Shown piece after piece: positions 24,828-34,448 of a stretch of 50,161 nt of DNA (positions within the stretch are counted from its first letter, which is position 1; every line of letters starts with the position of its first letter). The stretch is from positions 1 to 50,161 of the forward strand of contig CAMIGX010000013.1 of assembly GCA_946221385.1 (NCBI GenBank), written 5' to 3'. Source of the DNA: an uncultured Propionimicrobium sp. (GTDB taxonomy: Bacteria; Actinomycetota; Actinomycetes; Propionibacteriales; Propionibacteriaceae). Both the position numbers and the translations under genes were made by a program. The notes under the pieces are model-generated. The model made no database searches, was not told the origin of the DNA, and was given only the letters and a program-made list of their open reading frames with translations.

Positions 24828-25047
24828 ATCCAGCGCAGCGCTGGCACCGGCAAGGGGCGCGCGCGTGGACCACATGACGTCGACGACGGTCGGTTCTGGC
24901 CCGGTTCGACTGCCCTGGCATTACTTCCCCAGTGTCAGGTCAGCGACGCCGGACCAGATCCAATCGTCGTCGACGCTGCAGATCGCTGCCTCCACTAGGC
25001 GCGGCGATGACGTCAACGACAATGCTAGCGAGCAGAACGGAGCGCCC

Positions 25048-26106
25048 ATGGCAGCCTTTGGCCATCGCCCAGCCGAGCAGCCGGCTGCCGACCTCGCGAC
25101 CAATCAGTCGGGTCAGGCGTGGCATTTGCCGGTGCTCGTCGATCGAATCGAGCAACTGCTGGTGCCATCGCTGGCCAGCCAAGACGCCGTCTACGTCGAT
25201 TTGACTTTAGGTATGGCCGGGCACGCTAGTCGGATCCTGCAGGCGGCTCCGAACGCCCGCCTGGTCGGAGTCGATCAAGACGCTCAAGCGCTAGAGATTG
25301 CTGCGGCACAGTTGCGCCGAGTCGGGATCGCTGACGAGCGCGTCAATCTCGTGCATGCCCGCTTCGACGAATTGGCCGATGCATTGGTCGATCTGGGCAT
25401 CGAACAGGTGCATGCGGTGTTGGCGGATCTCGGGCTGTCGAGTCTACAAATCGATAAGACTGAGCGCGGCTTTGCATATGCCACCAACGCCCCACTCGAT
25501 ATGCGGATGAATTCCGACGCGGAGCTGACCGCTGCCGACATCGTCAACCAATGGTCGGCGCGCGAGCTGGCTGACATCTTTCGTCGCTACGGCGAGGAAG
25601 CCAATGCCAAGCGCATCGCAGCTGCCATCGAAGCCCGTCGCGGGGAGCAGTCATTCACTGATTCGGCTGATCTGGTCGAAGTCATCACGGCAGCACTACC
25701 GGCAGCTGTGCGGCACGCGCCCGGTGGCGGTCACCCGGCAAAACGGGTCTTCCAGGCGCTGCGGATCGCCGTCAATGGTGAACTCGACGCACTGGCAGCG
25801 ATGTTGCCAGCAGCGCTGAACCAGTTAGCAGTCGGTGGCCGATTGGCCGTGATTTCGTATCACTCGCTGGAAGACCGACTGGTCAAGCAGACCTTCGCGC
25901 AAGCCAGCACCGATGACGTCCCGCGTGATCTGCCTTTCGTCCCCGAAGAACGGCTGGCGCGGTTTAGGACGCTGACAAAGGGCGCCGAGCAACCATCAGC
26001 CGCCGAAGCCGAAACCAACCCGCGGGCTAAATCAGCGAAATTGCGCGTCATCGAACGCGTGCGGGCAGGACAGGCCAACCTCGCTAGGAAAGGAGACAAG
26101 CGATGA
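25048..26106 (+). CDS. rsmH: 16S rRNA m4C1402 methyltransferase RsmH
   Basis: S-adenosylmethionine-dependent methyltransferase that modifies N4 of C1402 in 16S rRNA. From the start chosen here it has 352 residues, with HLPVL at 26-30, the SAM-binding DLTLGMAGHAS (51-61, GxGGHS-type loop) and DLGLSSLQID. The C-terminal part has GGRLAVISYHSLEDRLVKQ. The same frame is open without stop back to ATG 24814, which overlaps the end of mraZ by 14 nt and would add 78 residues unlike the family. I prefer ATG 25048, with CGGAG 6 nt upstream. It ends in an ATGA overlap with ftsL. Confidence 0.88.
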   Translation: MAAFGHRPAEQPAADLATNQSGQAWHLPVLVDRIEQLLVPSLASQDAVYVDLTLGMAGHASRILQAAPNARLVGVDQDAQALEIAAAQLRRVGIADERVNLVHARFDELADALVDLGIEQVHAVLADLGLSSLQIDKTERGFAYATNAPLDMRMNSDAELTAADIVNQWSARELADIFRRYGEEANAKRIAAAIEARRGEQSFTDSADLVEVITAALPAAVRHAPGGGHPAKRVFQALRIAVNGELDALAAMLPAALNQLAVGGRLAVISYHSLEDRLVKQTFAQASTDDVPRDLPFVPEERLARFRTLTKGAEQPSAAEAETNPRAKSAKLRVIERVRAGQANLARKGDKR

Positions 26107-26798
26107 GCGCAGTATTGGCTCCTCGACCAAGCGCCGAGCAAGACGGAACGCAGCTTCGGTTGCATGCCGTTGACCAGCGCCCCGGCAAAATGCGCCGGCT
26201 GCCCTTCATGGTCGTCTTGTTGATCTTCCTCGGTGTCGGCATGGCTGGCGTCTTGCTGTTGGCGACCAGCCTGCAGGGCCAGACCAATGAGTTGAATCAA
26301 TTGCAGCGCCAAGCCGCGTCACTGCGTTATCAGCAAGCCGCGTTGCTCAGCCAAGTAGAAGACGCGCGATCCAGCCAACATCTAGCCAGCCGGGCATGGG
26401 AGCTGGGGATGCGTCCTAATCCGCACCCGGTGATCATTCAATTGCCCGACGGTGCCGTCCTCGGCGAAGCCAAGCCTGCGCCGGGAAACGCGTTCCCGGG
26501 CATGGCGCCGCGTCCGACTAGCACGCCGATGCCGCAGCCCTCAGCAGGCGTCGATCCCGAAGCTGCGGAATCTTCGGCAGCTGCGCAAGCTTCGATCAGT
26601 GCTGAGCCGCAGCCTGGCCAGTCCGTCGCTCCAGCTGCCGATCCTAATGCGCAGCCAGTGCAGCCGGCTACGGATGCAAACGCGGTCGGGCAGCAGCCTC
26701 CGGCTGAGCAAGCAGCAGTTCAGCCCGCAGCAGATGACCAGACGCAAGCCGCTGCGCCGCAAGCGGGTGCTGCCCCAGCAGGGCAGGGTGGACGATGA
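26103..26798 (+). CDS. ftsL: FtsL-like cell-division protein
   Basis: A bitopic division protein of 231 residues in the ftsL position between rsmH and ftsI. A basic cytoplasmic N-terminus (1-32) precedes one transmembrane helix (33-55) and a short coiled coil (about 56-90, LNQLQRQAASLRYQQ), then a WELGMRPNP turn typical of FtsL/DivIC. Residues about 125-231 form a low-complexity tail of Ala, Gln and Pro, unusual in length. FtsL partners FtsQ and DivIC/FtsB and activates FtsWI. It overlaps its neighbours by 4 nt at both ends. The assignment rests on topology and context, since the family has little sequence conservation. Confidence 0.85.
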   Translation: MSAVLAPRPSAEQDGTQLRLHAVDQRPGKMRRLPFMVVLLIFLGVGMAGVLLLATSLQGQTNELNQLQRQAASLRYQQAALLSQVEDARSSQHLASRAWELGMRPNPHPVIIQLPDGAVLGEAKPAPGNAFPGMAPRPTSTPMPQPSAGVDPEAAESSAAAQASISAEPQPGQSVAPAADPNAQPVQPATDANAVGQQPPAEQAAVQPAADDQTQAAAPQAGAAPAGQGGR

Positions 26799-28642
26799 GC
26801 CAGCAGCAGTATCAGCCCGCCCGCGTCCCAATCGCCTCCAGCGCAAAACGCATTAACGCGTTCTTGATCGTCATGGCGATGATGGTCACGGTCTTGGCTG
26901 GCCGGGCGATTCAGGTGCAGGGCATTGACGCGGCAGCAAACGCGCAAGCCGCTGCGGAGCAGTTGACCCGCACCCAAGTCCTGCGTGCTGAACGCGGCGA
27001 CATCGTCGACCGTAATGGTCAGGTCCTGGCCCGCTCCATGCCGGCTTTCATGGTCATCGCCGACCCGTGGTCGATCTCGACCAACGGTTACGATCCGGCG
27101 TCGATGAGCGACAAGCAGAAGGCCAAAGCCGCTCAAGCCCCGGAGGCGATCGCCGGCATCTTGATGCGCTATCTGGGCGGCAGCAAGGACGATTATCTGC
27201 CGAAACTGACCCGCGCGACCCATGACGACGGCACTCCAAATCAATACGAAGTGCTCAAGCGTAGAGTCTCGGCGGCGTTGTATCAGCAGATGGCCGCCGA
27301 GCTTAAGGAAGGCGGTTGGTTCGGCATCTATCCAGTAGACGATCCCGTCCGCTACTACCCGAACACGACCTTGGCTAGCAATGTCATCGGATTCACCAAC
27401 TTCGACGGTGAGGGTGCCGCTGGCCTGGAATACGCCTTAGATTCCCAACTCAAGGGAATCGACGGGACCTCCAGCTATCAGACGGGCTTGTACGGCATGA
27501 TCCCGCTGGGCGCCAACACGCTGATCCCCGCAGTCAATGGCACCAACTACAAGTTGACCTTGGACGCTGACCTGCAGTGGTTAGCTGAACAGCAGCTGGC
27601 TACTGCCGTCGAGCAGGCCAAGGCCAAGACCGGCACCGCAGTGGTGATGTCAGTCAAGACTGGAGAGATCTTGGCGCTGGCGAACGCGCCGAGCTTTGAC
27701 GCAAATGATCCCGCCACAGCTAATGAAGCAGACCTCGGCAACCGGGCCGTCACTGACGCCTATGAGCCCGGTTCAGTGCAGAAGGTGCTGACGACTGCTG
27801 CGCTACTGGACGCCGGCATCATCACTCCGGACACGCGCGTGGTCGTTCCCGAGCGAATCGCGTCTGGTAGCGGCTTCATTCGAGACGATTTCACTCACGA
27901 AACTGACTTCATGACAGCCCGCGGCGTCTTGGCGCGTTCGTCCAATGTGGGCACGGTCCAGCTGGTGCGTCAGATGAGCAAGGAACAACTCAACGGCTAC
28001 CTGGCGAGTTTTGGACTCGGCTCAGCGACCGGCATTGAGTTGCCTGGGGAGACCCCTGGCATGGGCATGCTGCCCGGCCCAGATATGGCCGACTACACCC
28101 GGGACCAGATTTCCTTCGGTCAGGGTCTGTCGGTGACCGCCTTGCAAGAAGCCGCTGCAGTAGCTGGCGTCGTCAATGGCGGGGTCTACAACTCGCCCAC
28201 GATCTTGAAGGCTGCCTACGCAGATGACGGCTCAGAGCTGCCGTTAGCGGCGCGCGAACCGCGTCGCGTCATCTCTGAGCAAGCCTCCCGAGATCTGGTC
28301 TCGATGATGGAGGCAGTGGTCGCATCCCCGGAGATCGCTGGCTACCAGAACCGCATGATCGAGGGCTATCGGATGGCCGGCAAGTCGGGCACCGCGCAGA
28401 AGATCGGCAAATATGGCGCCTACAACGGCGGCCACACCGGCACCTTCGTCGCCGTCGCTCCGGTGGAAGATCCCCAGATCCTGGTCTATGTCGTGATCGA
28501 CGAGCCCGCTGGCAATATCTATGGCGGCGTCAATGCGATGCCGACCGCGCGAGACCTGATGCAGTTGGCATTGCCTCGCTATGGTGTCAAACCGAGCGCG
28601 AACGTCGCTCCCTACGAGCTGCCACTTTCTTATCAACCGTGA
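26795..28642 (+). CDS. ftsI: Penicillin-binding protein 3, FtsI
   Basis: Septal class B transpeptidase of 615 residues that cross-links new peptidoglycan. It has one N-terminal membrane helix (about 24-44), a dimerisation domain starting at VLRAERGDIVDRNG, and the transpeptidase domain. Active-site motifs are S327-V-Q-K330 (nucleophile S327), S382-S-N384 and K530-S-G-T533. It overlaps ftsL by 4 nt and murE by 4 nt (GTGA). It works with the SEDS polymerase FtsW encoded downstream. Confidence 0.94.
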   Translation: MSQQQYQPARVPIASSAKRINAFLIVMAMMVTVLAGRAIQVQGIDAAANAQAAAEQLTRTQVLRAERGDIVDRNGQVLARSMPAFMVIADPWSISTNGYDPASMSDKQKAKAAQAPEAIAGILMRYLGGSKDDYLPKLTRATHDDGTPNQYEVLKRRVSAALYQQMAAELKEGGWFGIYPVDDPVRYYPNTTLASNVIGFTNFDGEGAAGLEYALDSQLKGIDGTSSYQTGLYGMIPLGANTLIPAVNGTNYKLTLDADLQWLAEQQLATAVEQAKAKTGTAVVMSVKTGEILALANAPSFDANDPATANEADLGNRAVTDAYEPGSVQKVLTTAALLDAGIITPDTRVVVPERIASGSGFIRDDFTHETDFMTARGVLARSSNVGTVQLVRQMSKEQLNGYLASFGLGSATGIELPGETPGMGMLPGPDMADYTRDQISFGQGLSVTALQEAAAVAGVVNGGVYNSPTILKAAYADDGSELPLAAREPRRVISEQASRDLVSMMEAVVASPEIAGYQNRMIEGYRMAGKSGTAQKIGKYGAYNGGHTGTFVAVAPVEDPQILVYVVIDEPAGNIYGGVNAMPTARDLMQLALPRYGVKPSANVAPYELPLSYQP

Positions 28643-30267
28643 CGAACGACGAATCTGAACTCACCTCCAGCGATCTGGCTCCCCGATCGCTGGAGGTTCA
28701 TGCTGTCGGCCAGCAGTCAGCAGCCGCAGGTGAGGTGACGATCGCTGACTTAGTGGTCAGTCTTGGCGCCGTGATCAGCGATCCCGGTGACGTTCATCTG
28801 CCGTTGACAGGAGTGCGGCTGGATTCGCGACGCGTCCGACCAGGCGATCTGTTCGTGGCATTGCCGGGCATGCAGGTTCATGGCGCGCAATTTGCCCAGC
28901 AGGCCATCGACGCTGGCGCCGTCGCGATCTTGACCGATCCGGACGGTGCCCGGCTAATTTCGGCAGCAGAGCTACACGTTGCGACGTTGATCGTGCCAAA
29001 TCCTCGTCATGCGATGGCGGTCGCCTCAGCCATGATCTACGGCTGCCCGTCGAAAAAGTTGAGCATGTTGGGGGTGACCGGCACCAACGGCAAGACCACC
29101 ACGACGCTGATGATCGAACACGCGTTGACCTCCATTAAACGACCGGTCGCGACCATCGGCACACTGGGCACCCGCATGAATGGCTCGCCAGTGCCCAACG
29201 AGATCAGCACTGTCACTACTCCCGAATCGCCTCAGTTGCAAGAACTCTTAGCGCGCTATCTGGCCGCTGACGGCGAATGGGTCGCGATGGAAGTCAGCTC
29301 CCACGCGCTCGCCCTGGAACGTGTCAGCTGCACAAAATTTGACGTCGCAGGCTTCACGAATCTGGGCCGAGATCATCTCGATTTTCATCGCACGATGACT
29401 GAATATTTCGAAGCCAAAGCCAAACTCTTCACAGCTGAGATGACCCGCAGCGCGGTGCTGAATATTGACGATCCGGCTGGTGTGGAGCTTGCCCGGCGAG
29501 CCCACGCTGCGCAGCTAGCAGTGCTGACCACTGGCCGCTGTGAGCAAGCGGATGTCCGAATCCTCGACTGGCGGCCAAACCAGTCCGGCTCGACGGTCAG
29601 GATCGAGATGCTCGGTCAGCTGCTGGAATTCCAGCTCGGCATGCCGGGGGAGTTCAACGTCCGCAATGCAGCCACCACGTTGGCGATGTTGGCGCTGGCG
29701 AAGCTGGAGATCTCCACGTTGCTCGACAGCTTCGCTGACGTGCAGATCCCAGGACGCATGCAGTCGGTGCCCCTAGCTGCAAGGGGACCACATGCAGCCC
29801 CGCAGGTCTTCGTCGATTTTGGGCATACCCCACAGGCCATTACTGCTGCGCTGCAGGCTGCCGCAGCTGCGGACGGTCGACTCATCGCGGTCTTGGGCGC
29901 TGGCGGCGATCGGGATCCTGAAAAGCGTGGCCCGATGGGTGCGGCAGCAGCGAGCTTGGCTGATCTGGTCATCGTCACCGACGACAATCCGCGCAGCGAA
30001 CCGCCGGCGGTGATCCGTCAGCAGATCATCGACGGTGCGCATGAGCAACTCCGCGAGGACGGCTCGACGCGCGAGGTCGAGATCTTCGACGCGGGCGATC
30101 GCGCGGCAGCGATCAAATTGGCATTGCAGATCGCCGAGCCGCAAGATCGGGTCGTCATCCTCGGCAAGGGCCATGAACAGACTCAAGAAATCGCTGGGGT
30201 GCGCGTCCCCTTCGATGACGTCACCGCGGCCAGCCAGGCTTGGGTCGAGCTAGGAGAGCAAGCATGA
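28639..30267 (+). CDS. murE: UDP-MurNAc-tripeptide ligase MurE (DAP-adding)
   Basis: Cytosolic ATP-dependent ligase of 542 residues that adds the third amino acid to UDP-MurNAc-L-Ala-D-Glu. The ATP loop GTNGKTTTT is at 148-156, and the substrate-specificity motif DNPR is at 449-452. DNPR is the signature of diaminopimelate-adding enzymes as opposed to lysine-adding ones; meso and LL forms cannot be distinguished. Near the C-terminus, GKGHEQTQE is also typical. The start is GTG overlapping the ftsI stop. The first 35 residues are polar and variable. Confidence 0.94.
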   Translation: MTNDESELTSSDLAPRSLEVHAVGQQSAAAGEVTIADLVVSLGAVISDPGDVHLPLTGVRLDSRRVRPGDLFVALPGMQVHGAQFAQQAIDAGAVAILTDPDGARLISAAELHVATLIVPNPRHAMAVASAMIYGCPSKKLSMLGVTGTNGKTTTTLMIEHALTSIKRPVATIGTLGTRMNGSPVPNEISTVTTPESPQLQELLARYLAADGEWVAMEVSSHALALERVSCTKFDVAGFTNLGRDHLDFHRTMTEYFEAKAKLFTAEMTRSAVLNIDDPAGVELARRAHAAQLAVLTTGRCEQADVRILDWRPNQSGSTVRIEMLGQLLEFQLGMPGEFNVRNAATTLAMLALAKLEISTLLDSFADVQIPGRMQSVPLAARGPHAAPQVFVDFGHTPQAITAALQAAAAADGRLIAVLGAGGDRDPEKRGPMGAAAASLADLVIVTDDNPRSEPPAVIRQQIIDGAHEQLREDGSTREVEIFDAGDRAAAIKLALQIAEPQDRVVILGKGHEQTQEIAGVRVPFDDVTAASQAWVELGEQA

Positions 30268-31850
30268 AACAGCTCACGACAGCCACGCTGCGCGATTTGA
30301 TTGGTCGGCGCTTGTCCTGTGAGCTGCGTGGCGATGCCGATCAGCTGGTCGGGCCCGCAGTGGTGCGTTCCAGCCAAGATGCGCAACCGGGTGCCTTGTT
30401 CGTAGCTATCGCAGGCGAGCGCTTCGACGGCCATGATTTCGCCGCCGACGCCGTCGAAGATGGCTGCGCCTGCCTGTTGGTCGATCGCCAGCTGCCATTG
30501 GACGTGCCCCAGCTGATCGTCCCTGACACTCAAGCCGGATTGAGCGCGCTGGCCGCGGCGATCGTCGAAGATCAACTAGCAGCAGGTCAGTTGACGACGC
30601 TGGCGTTGACGGGCAGCTCTGGCAAGACCAGCACCAAAGATCTATTAGCCCAGATCGTGGCCAATGCCGGCCCGACCGTCGCACCACAAGGCTCCTACAA
30701 CAATGAAATTGGCGTGCCGCTGACGGCCTGCCGCGTCGATGAACAGACTCGTTTTCTGGTCAGCGAAATGGGCGCGCGGACGGTCGGTGACATCGCCTCG
30801 TTGTGTCAGATCGTGCCTCCGCAGATAGCCGCGATCCTGAATATCGGGGTAGCGCATCTGGGCGAATTTGGCAGCCGGGAGAATATTGCCCACGCCAAGG
30901 GGGAAATTTTCGATCTGCTGCCCGCTGACGGTTGGGCCGTCATCAATGCAGACGACGATTTCGCTGAGCTGTTGGCTCAACGCGTCAAAGCAAATACCCA
31001 GGCGCGCATCGCATATTGGGCGATCGATCCACCGATCATGCCGAGCGCCGAATTGGTAGTGGTCGCCCGTGATTTGGTCGCTGACGAACTGGATCGCTAT
31101 TCCTTCACCCTTGAAGCCAGCACCGCCGAACAGGTGCAAAGTCAACGCGTTCAATTGCAATTGATCAGCCGCGTCCAGGTTGCAAATGCGCTTGCCGCCT
31201 CGACGATGGCGATCGCTGCCGGGCTGCCGCTTGAGCAAATCGCTGCAGCCTTGAATGGCGCGACCAATCGTTCGCAGTGGCGGATGGCGGCTGAGTCAGT
31301 CACGCTGGCTGGCGGGCCGGCGATCATCATCAACGACGCCTATAACGCCAACCCCGGATCGATGCGTGCTGCCTTGGAAACCTTGGCCAGCATCATCACC
31401 AAACAGCGCGCTCAAAATGAGCCAGCGCGCGCTATTGCGATCGTCGGTGACATGCTCGAACTCGGCGACGATGCAGCTCATATTCATCACCAGCTCGGCG
31501 AGCTAGCTGCTGAACTTGGCGTCGATCAGCTAATCGCCGTCGGTGAGTTCGCCGCCGAAATCGTTGACGGATTCCAGGCCCGCCAGCCGCAGGCTGACGC
31601 AGCAGCCCTGCCCAAGGATCAAATCGCAGACCACGTACAGCTGCGCGCCGGAGATGTCATCTTGGTCAAGGCAAGCCGCGGCATCGGCTTGGAAGAGGTC
31701 GCCGCCGAATTGTCGTCTCGCTACGGCAATTCGGACGAATCGCCCTCAGCCCAAGAGAGCAATCAGGTCTGGACGGGGCAAGATAGGCAAGTCGAGCACA
31801 GCTTGCCCGCCGACCACCGCACGGGCGACGGAGAGGACCCAGCCGCATGA
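30264..31850 (+). CDS. murF: UDP-MurNAc-tripeptide D-Ala-D-Ala ligase MurF
   Basis: A 528-residue Mur ligase that adds D-Ala-D-Ala to complete the UDP-MurNAc pentapeptide. The ATP loop is GSSGKTST at 117-124, followed by the family patterns SYNNEIGVPLT, SEMGAR, NIGVAHLGEFGS and DAYNANPGSM. I start at ATG 30264 (MKQLTTATLRDL), which overlaps the murE stop as ATGA and follows GGAG; an upstream in-frame start at 30240 is less likely. The last 40 residues are polar and probably dispensable. It overlaps mraY by 4 nt. Confidence 0.93.
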   Translation: MKQLTTATLRDLIGRRLSCELRGDADQLVGPAVVRSSQDAQPGALFVAIAGERFDGHDFAADAVEDGCACLLVDRQLPLDVPQLIVPDTQAGLSALAAAIVEDQLAAGQLTTLALTGSSGKTSTKDLLAQIVANAGPTVAPQGSYNNEIGVPLTACRVDEQTRFLVSEMGARTVGDIASLCQIVPPQIAAILNIGVAHLGEFGSRENIAHAKGEIFDLLPADGWAVINADDDFAELLAQRVKANTQARIAYWAIDPPIMPSAELVVVARDLVADELDRYSFTLEASTAEQVQSQRVQLQLISRVQVANALAASTMAIAAGLPLEQIAAALNGATNRSQWRMAAESVTLAGGPAIIINDAYNANPGSMRAALETLASIITKQRAQNEPARAIAIVGDMLELGDDAAHIHHQLGELAAELGVDQLIAVGEFAAEIVDGFQARQPQADAAALPKDQIADHVQLRAGDVILVKASRGIGLEEVAAELSSRYGNSDESPSAQESNQVWTGQDRQVEHSLPADHRTGDGEDPAA

Positions 31851-32917
31851 CCTTGATCGTCACCGCCGGTGTCATTGCCCTGCTTTCGGTCTTGGTGGGC
31901 ACCAGGGTGTTCATCAAATTCCTCGTCAAACGGGGCTACGGCCAATTCATCCGCGACGACGGGCCCACGACCCACAAGACCAAGCGCGGCACCCCGACGA
32001 TGGGTGGCGCGGTCATCGTGTTGAGTGTCGCGCTGGCCTATCTCTTGTCGCACCTGATTTTTTGGCAGCCGTTCACTGTCAGCGGTGCGCTGATGATGTT
32101 TCTGCTCGTCGCGACGGCGATCCTCGGCTTCATCGATGACTGGACCAAGATCACCAAGCAACGTTCATTGGGCCTGAGCAGCCGCGGCAAACTCATCGGC
32201 CAGACGCTGATCGGCGTGATCTTCGGCTATCTGGCGCTGCAATTTCCCAATAGCCATGGGGCTACGGCTGCGTCGACGGCGATCTCGTTCACCCGCGACA
32301 TCGAATGGCTGAAGCTGCCCTTAGTGCTCGCGGTGGTGTGGATCACCTTGCTGATCTTGGCGTCTTCGAATGCGGTCAATCTCACTGACGGCTTAGACGG
32401 TCTAGCCACCGGAGCGTTGACGATGGTCTTCGGCGCATTCGCGTTGATCAACATTTGGCAGCGTAATCAGCGTTGTGACGGCTCGGTCATGGACAAGGTC
32501 GGCTGCTATCCAGCTCGTGATCCTTGGGATTTAGCGATCATCTCGGTGGCCCTCGCGGCAGGCTGTTTTGGCTTCCTGTGGTGGAATGCCAAGCCCGCGA
32601 AGATCTTCATGGGCGACACCGGTTCGCTTTCATTGGGTGCGGCGATGGGCGGCCTCGCAGTCATGACGCGCACCGAATTGCTGCTGCTGCTGCTCGGCGC
32701 GTTGTTCGTCATCGAAACCGCCTCAGTCATCATTCAGGTCTCCTATTTCAAGCTCACCAAGGGCAAGCGCGTATTCAAGATGACCCCGCTACACCACCAT
32801 TTCGAACTGGTCGGCTGGGATGAGGCGACTGTCGTCATTCGTTTCTGGATCATCTGCGGGGTGGCCGTCGGTCTGGCTTTGTCGCTGTTCTATGGCGGCT
32901 GGATCCTCGGAGTGTGA
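31847..32917 (+). CDS. mraY: Phospho-MurNAc-pentapeptide transferase MraY
   Basis: Integral membrane enzyme of 356 residues with about ten helices that transfers phospho-MurNAc-pentapeptide to undecaprenyl phosphate, forming lipid I. Signatures are HKTKRGTPTMGG, FIDDWTKI (catalytic aspartates), NLTDGLDGLA, AKIFMGDTGSL and PLHHHFELVGWDE. It is in the usual place between murF and murD and starts inside the murF stop (ATGA). It is the target family of muraymycin and tunicamycin-like inhibitors. Confidence 0.95.
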   Translation: MTLIVTAGVIALLSVLVGTRVFIKFLVKRGYGQFIRDDGPTTHKTKRGTPTMGGAVIVLSVALAYLLSHLIFWQPFTVSGALMMFLLVATAILGFIDDWTKITKQRSLGLSSRGKLIGQTLIGVIFGYLALQFPNSHGATAASTAISFTRDIEWLKLPLVLAVVWITLLILASSNAVNLTDGLDGLATGALTMVFGAFALINIWQRNQRCDGSVMDKVGCYPARDPWDLAIISVALAAGCFGFLWWNAKPAKIFMGDTGSLSLGAAMGGLAVMTRTELLLLLLGALFVIETASVIIQVSYFKLTKGKRVFKMTPLHHHFELVGWDEATVVIRFWIICGVAVGLALSLFYGGWILGV

Positions 32918-32921
32918 CGTC

Positions 32922-34427
32922 ATGACTAACCAACGCTTGCCCTGGCTGCCTGCAGCGCATCGTCGTTCCCCCTGGGAACAGGCGACAGTGCTAGTAGCAG
33001 GGCTCGGCTCGGCTGGTTTCGCTGCCGCGGACGCGATGCTGGAAGCAGGCGCGCAGGTCATCGTCGTGGACGAAGACGAATCCGACGCCACCCGCGATAA
33101 AGCGACGCTGCTTGAACACTTGGACGCGACCGTCCGGCTCGGCTCTGGGGTCACCGGACAGCTGCCAGCCGAGGTCGACTTGGTCATCACCTCGCCGGGC
33201 TGGCGACCCAACCAACCCCTGCTGGCCCAAGCAGCGGCAGCTGACGTCCCGATTTGGGGCGACGTCGAATTGGCTTGGCGGTTCATGCACCCAGATCGCC
33301 TCGTGCCCTGGCTCGGCATCACCGGCACCAATGGCAAGACCACGACGACCCAAATGCTGGATTCGATGTTGGCTGCCGCAGGGCTGCAATCGACCGCGGT
33401 GGGAAATATCGGCCGTCCGATCATTGAAGCGATCAATGACGAAATCAGCTATGACGTGTTCGCCGTCGAACTGTCCAGCTTTCAACTGCACTGGGCGCCG
33501 TCCCTGCAGCTGCATTCAGCTGCCGTGCTGAATGTGCAGCCCGACCATCTCGAGTGGTACGGCGATTGGATGACCTCTGTCGGCAGCCCAGAAAAAGCTT
33601 TTGATGCCTATGCGGGCGATAAAGCACGGATCTACCATTCGGTGGCAAAGTCGTGCGTCTATAACCTCGCCGATCCGGTCACCGAGCAGATGGTCGTCGA
33701 CGCTGAAGTGCAAGAAGGTGCGCGTGCGATCGGCTTCACCCTCGGCATTCCCAGCGTCTCGATGGTCGGCGTCGTAGAAGACATCATCGTCGATCGAGCC
33801 TTCGTCCAACAGCGACAGACCTCTGCACTGCCCTTGGCGAGCTTGGACGACGTCAAACCGTTCGCGCCACATAATGTCGAAAATGCGCTAGCGGCTGCCG
33901 CCTTAGCGCGCAGCTTCGGGGTGCCGGCTGGCGCAGTCGCAGCCGGATTGCAGAATTTGCAATTGGGTGGGCATCGCATCCAAACCGTCGCCGAACGCGA
34001 TGGCATCACCTGGATCGACGATTCCAAAGCGACTAATCCGCACGCCGCTAACTCGTCTTTACGTGGCTACGAGCATGTCGTTTGGATCGCCGGTGGCCAG
34101 ACCAAAGGCACCAGTTTCGACGAACTGATCCAGACACACAAAGATCGGCTCCGCGCAGCGGTGTTGCTAGGCGTGGACCGGGCAGTCATTGCCGATGCCT
34201 TAGCTCGACACGCGCCCGAGGTCCCCGTGGTCATGATCGACGACAGCGACACTGGTAGCGGCGAGCAAAGTGCAATGGGCAAGGCCGTCGCCGCAGCAGC
34301 TGAGTTCGCGCAGCCGGGGGACGCCGTCTTGCTGGCTCCCGGCGCAGCGAGCAAGGACATGTGGCGCGGTTACGAAGCCCGCGGAGATGATTTCGCCGCT
34401 GCGGTGCAGCGGCTGCTGCAGCTTTGA
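32922..34427 (+). CDS. murD: UDP-MurNAc-L-Ala-D-Glu ligase MurD
   Basis: A 501-residue ATP-dependent ligase that adds D-glutamate to UDP-MurNAc-L-Ala. An N-terminal Rossmann segment (VLVAGLGSAGFAAADAML) precedes the ATP loop GTNGKTTTT at 135-143; later blocks are FAVELSSFQL, LNVQPDHLEW, GGHRIQTVAERDGITWIDDSKATN and LLAPGAASKDMW. The start ATG at 32922 lies 4 nt after the mraY stop; the frame is open upstream, but only within mraY. It lies between mraY and ftsW, in standard dcw order. Confidence 0.94.
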   Translation: MTNQRLPWLPAAHRRSPWEQATVLVAGLGSAGFAAADAMLEAGAQVIVVDEDESDATRDKATLLEHLDATVRLGSGVTGQLPAEVDLVITSPGWRPNQPLLAQAAAADVPIWGDVELAWRFMHPDRLVPWLGITGTNGKTTTTQMLDSMLAAAGLQSTAVGNIGRPIIEAINDEISYDVFAVELSSFQLHWAPSLQLHSAAVLNVQPDHLEWYGDWMTSVGSPEKAFDAYAGDKARIYHSVAKSCVYNLADPVTEQMVVDAEVQEGARAIGFTLGIPSVSMVGVVEDIIVDRAFVQQRQTSALPLASLDDVKPFAPHNVENALAAAALARSFGVPAGAVAAGLQNLQLGGHRIQTVAERDGITWIDDSKATNPHAANSSLRGYEHVVWIAGGQTKGTSFDELIQTHKDRLRAAVLLGVDRAVIADALARHAPEVPVVMIDDSDTGSGEQSAMGKAVAAAAEFAQPGDAVLLAPGAASKDMWRGYEARGDDFAAAVQRLLQL

Positions 34428-34448
34428 GCTGGACGAAGGAGGGACGAC

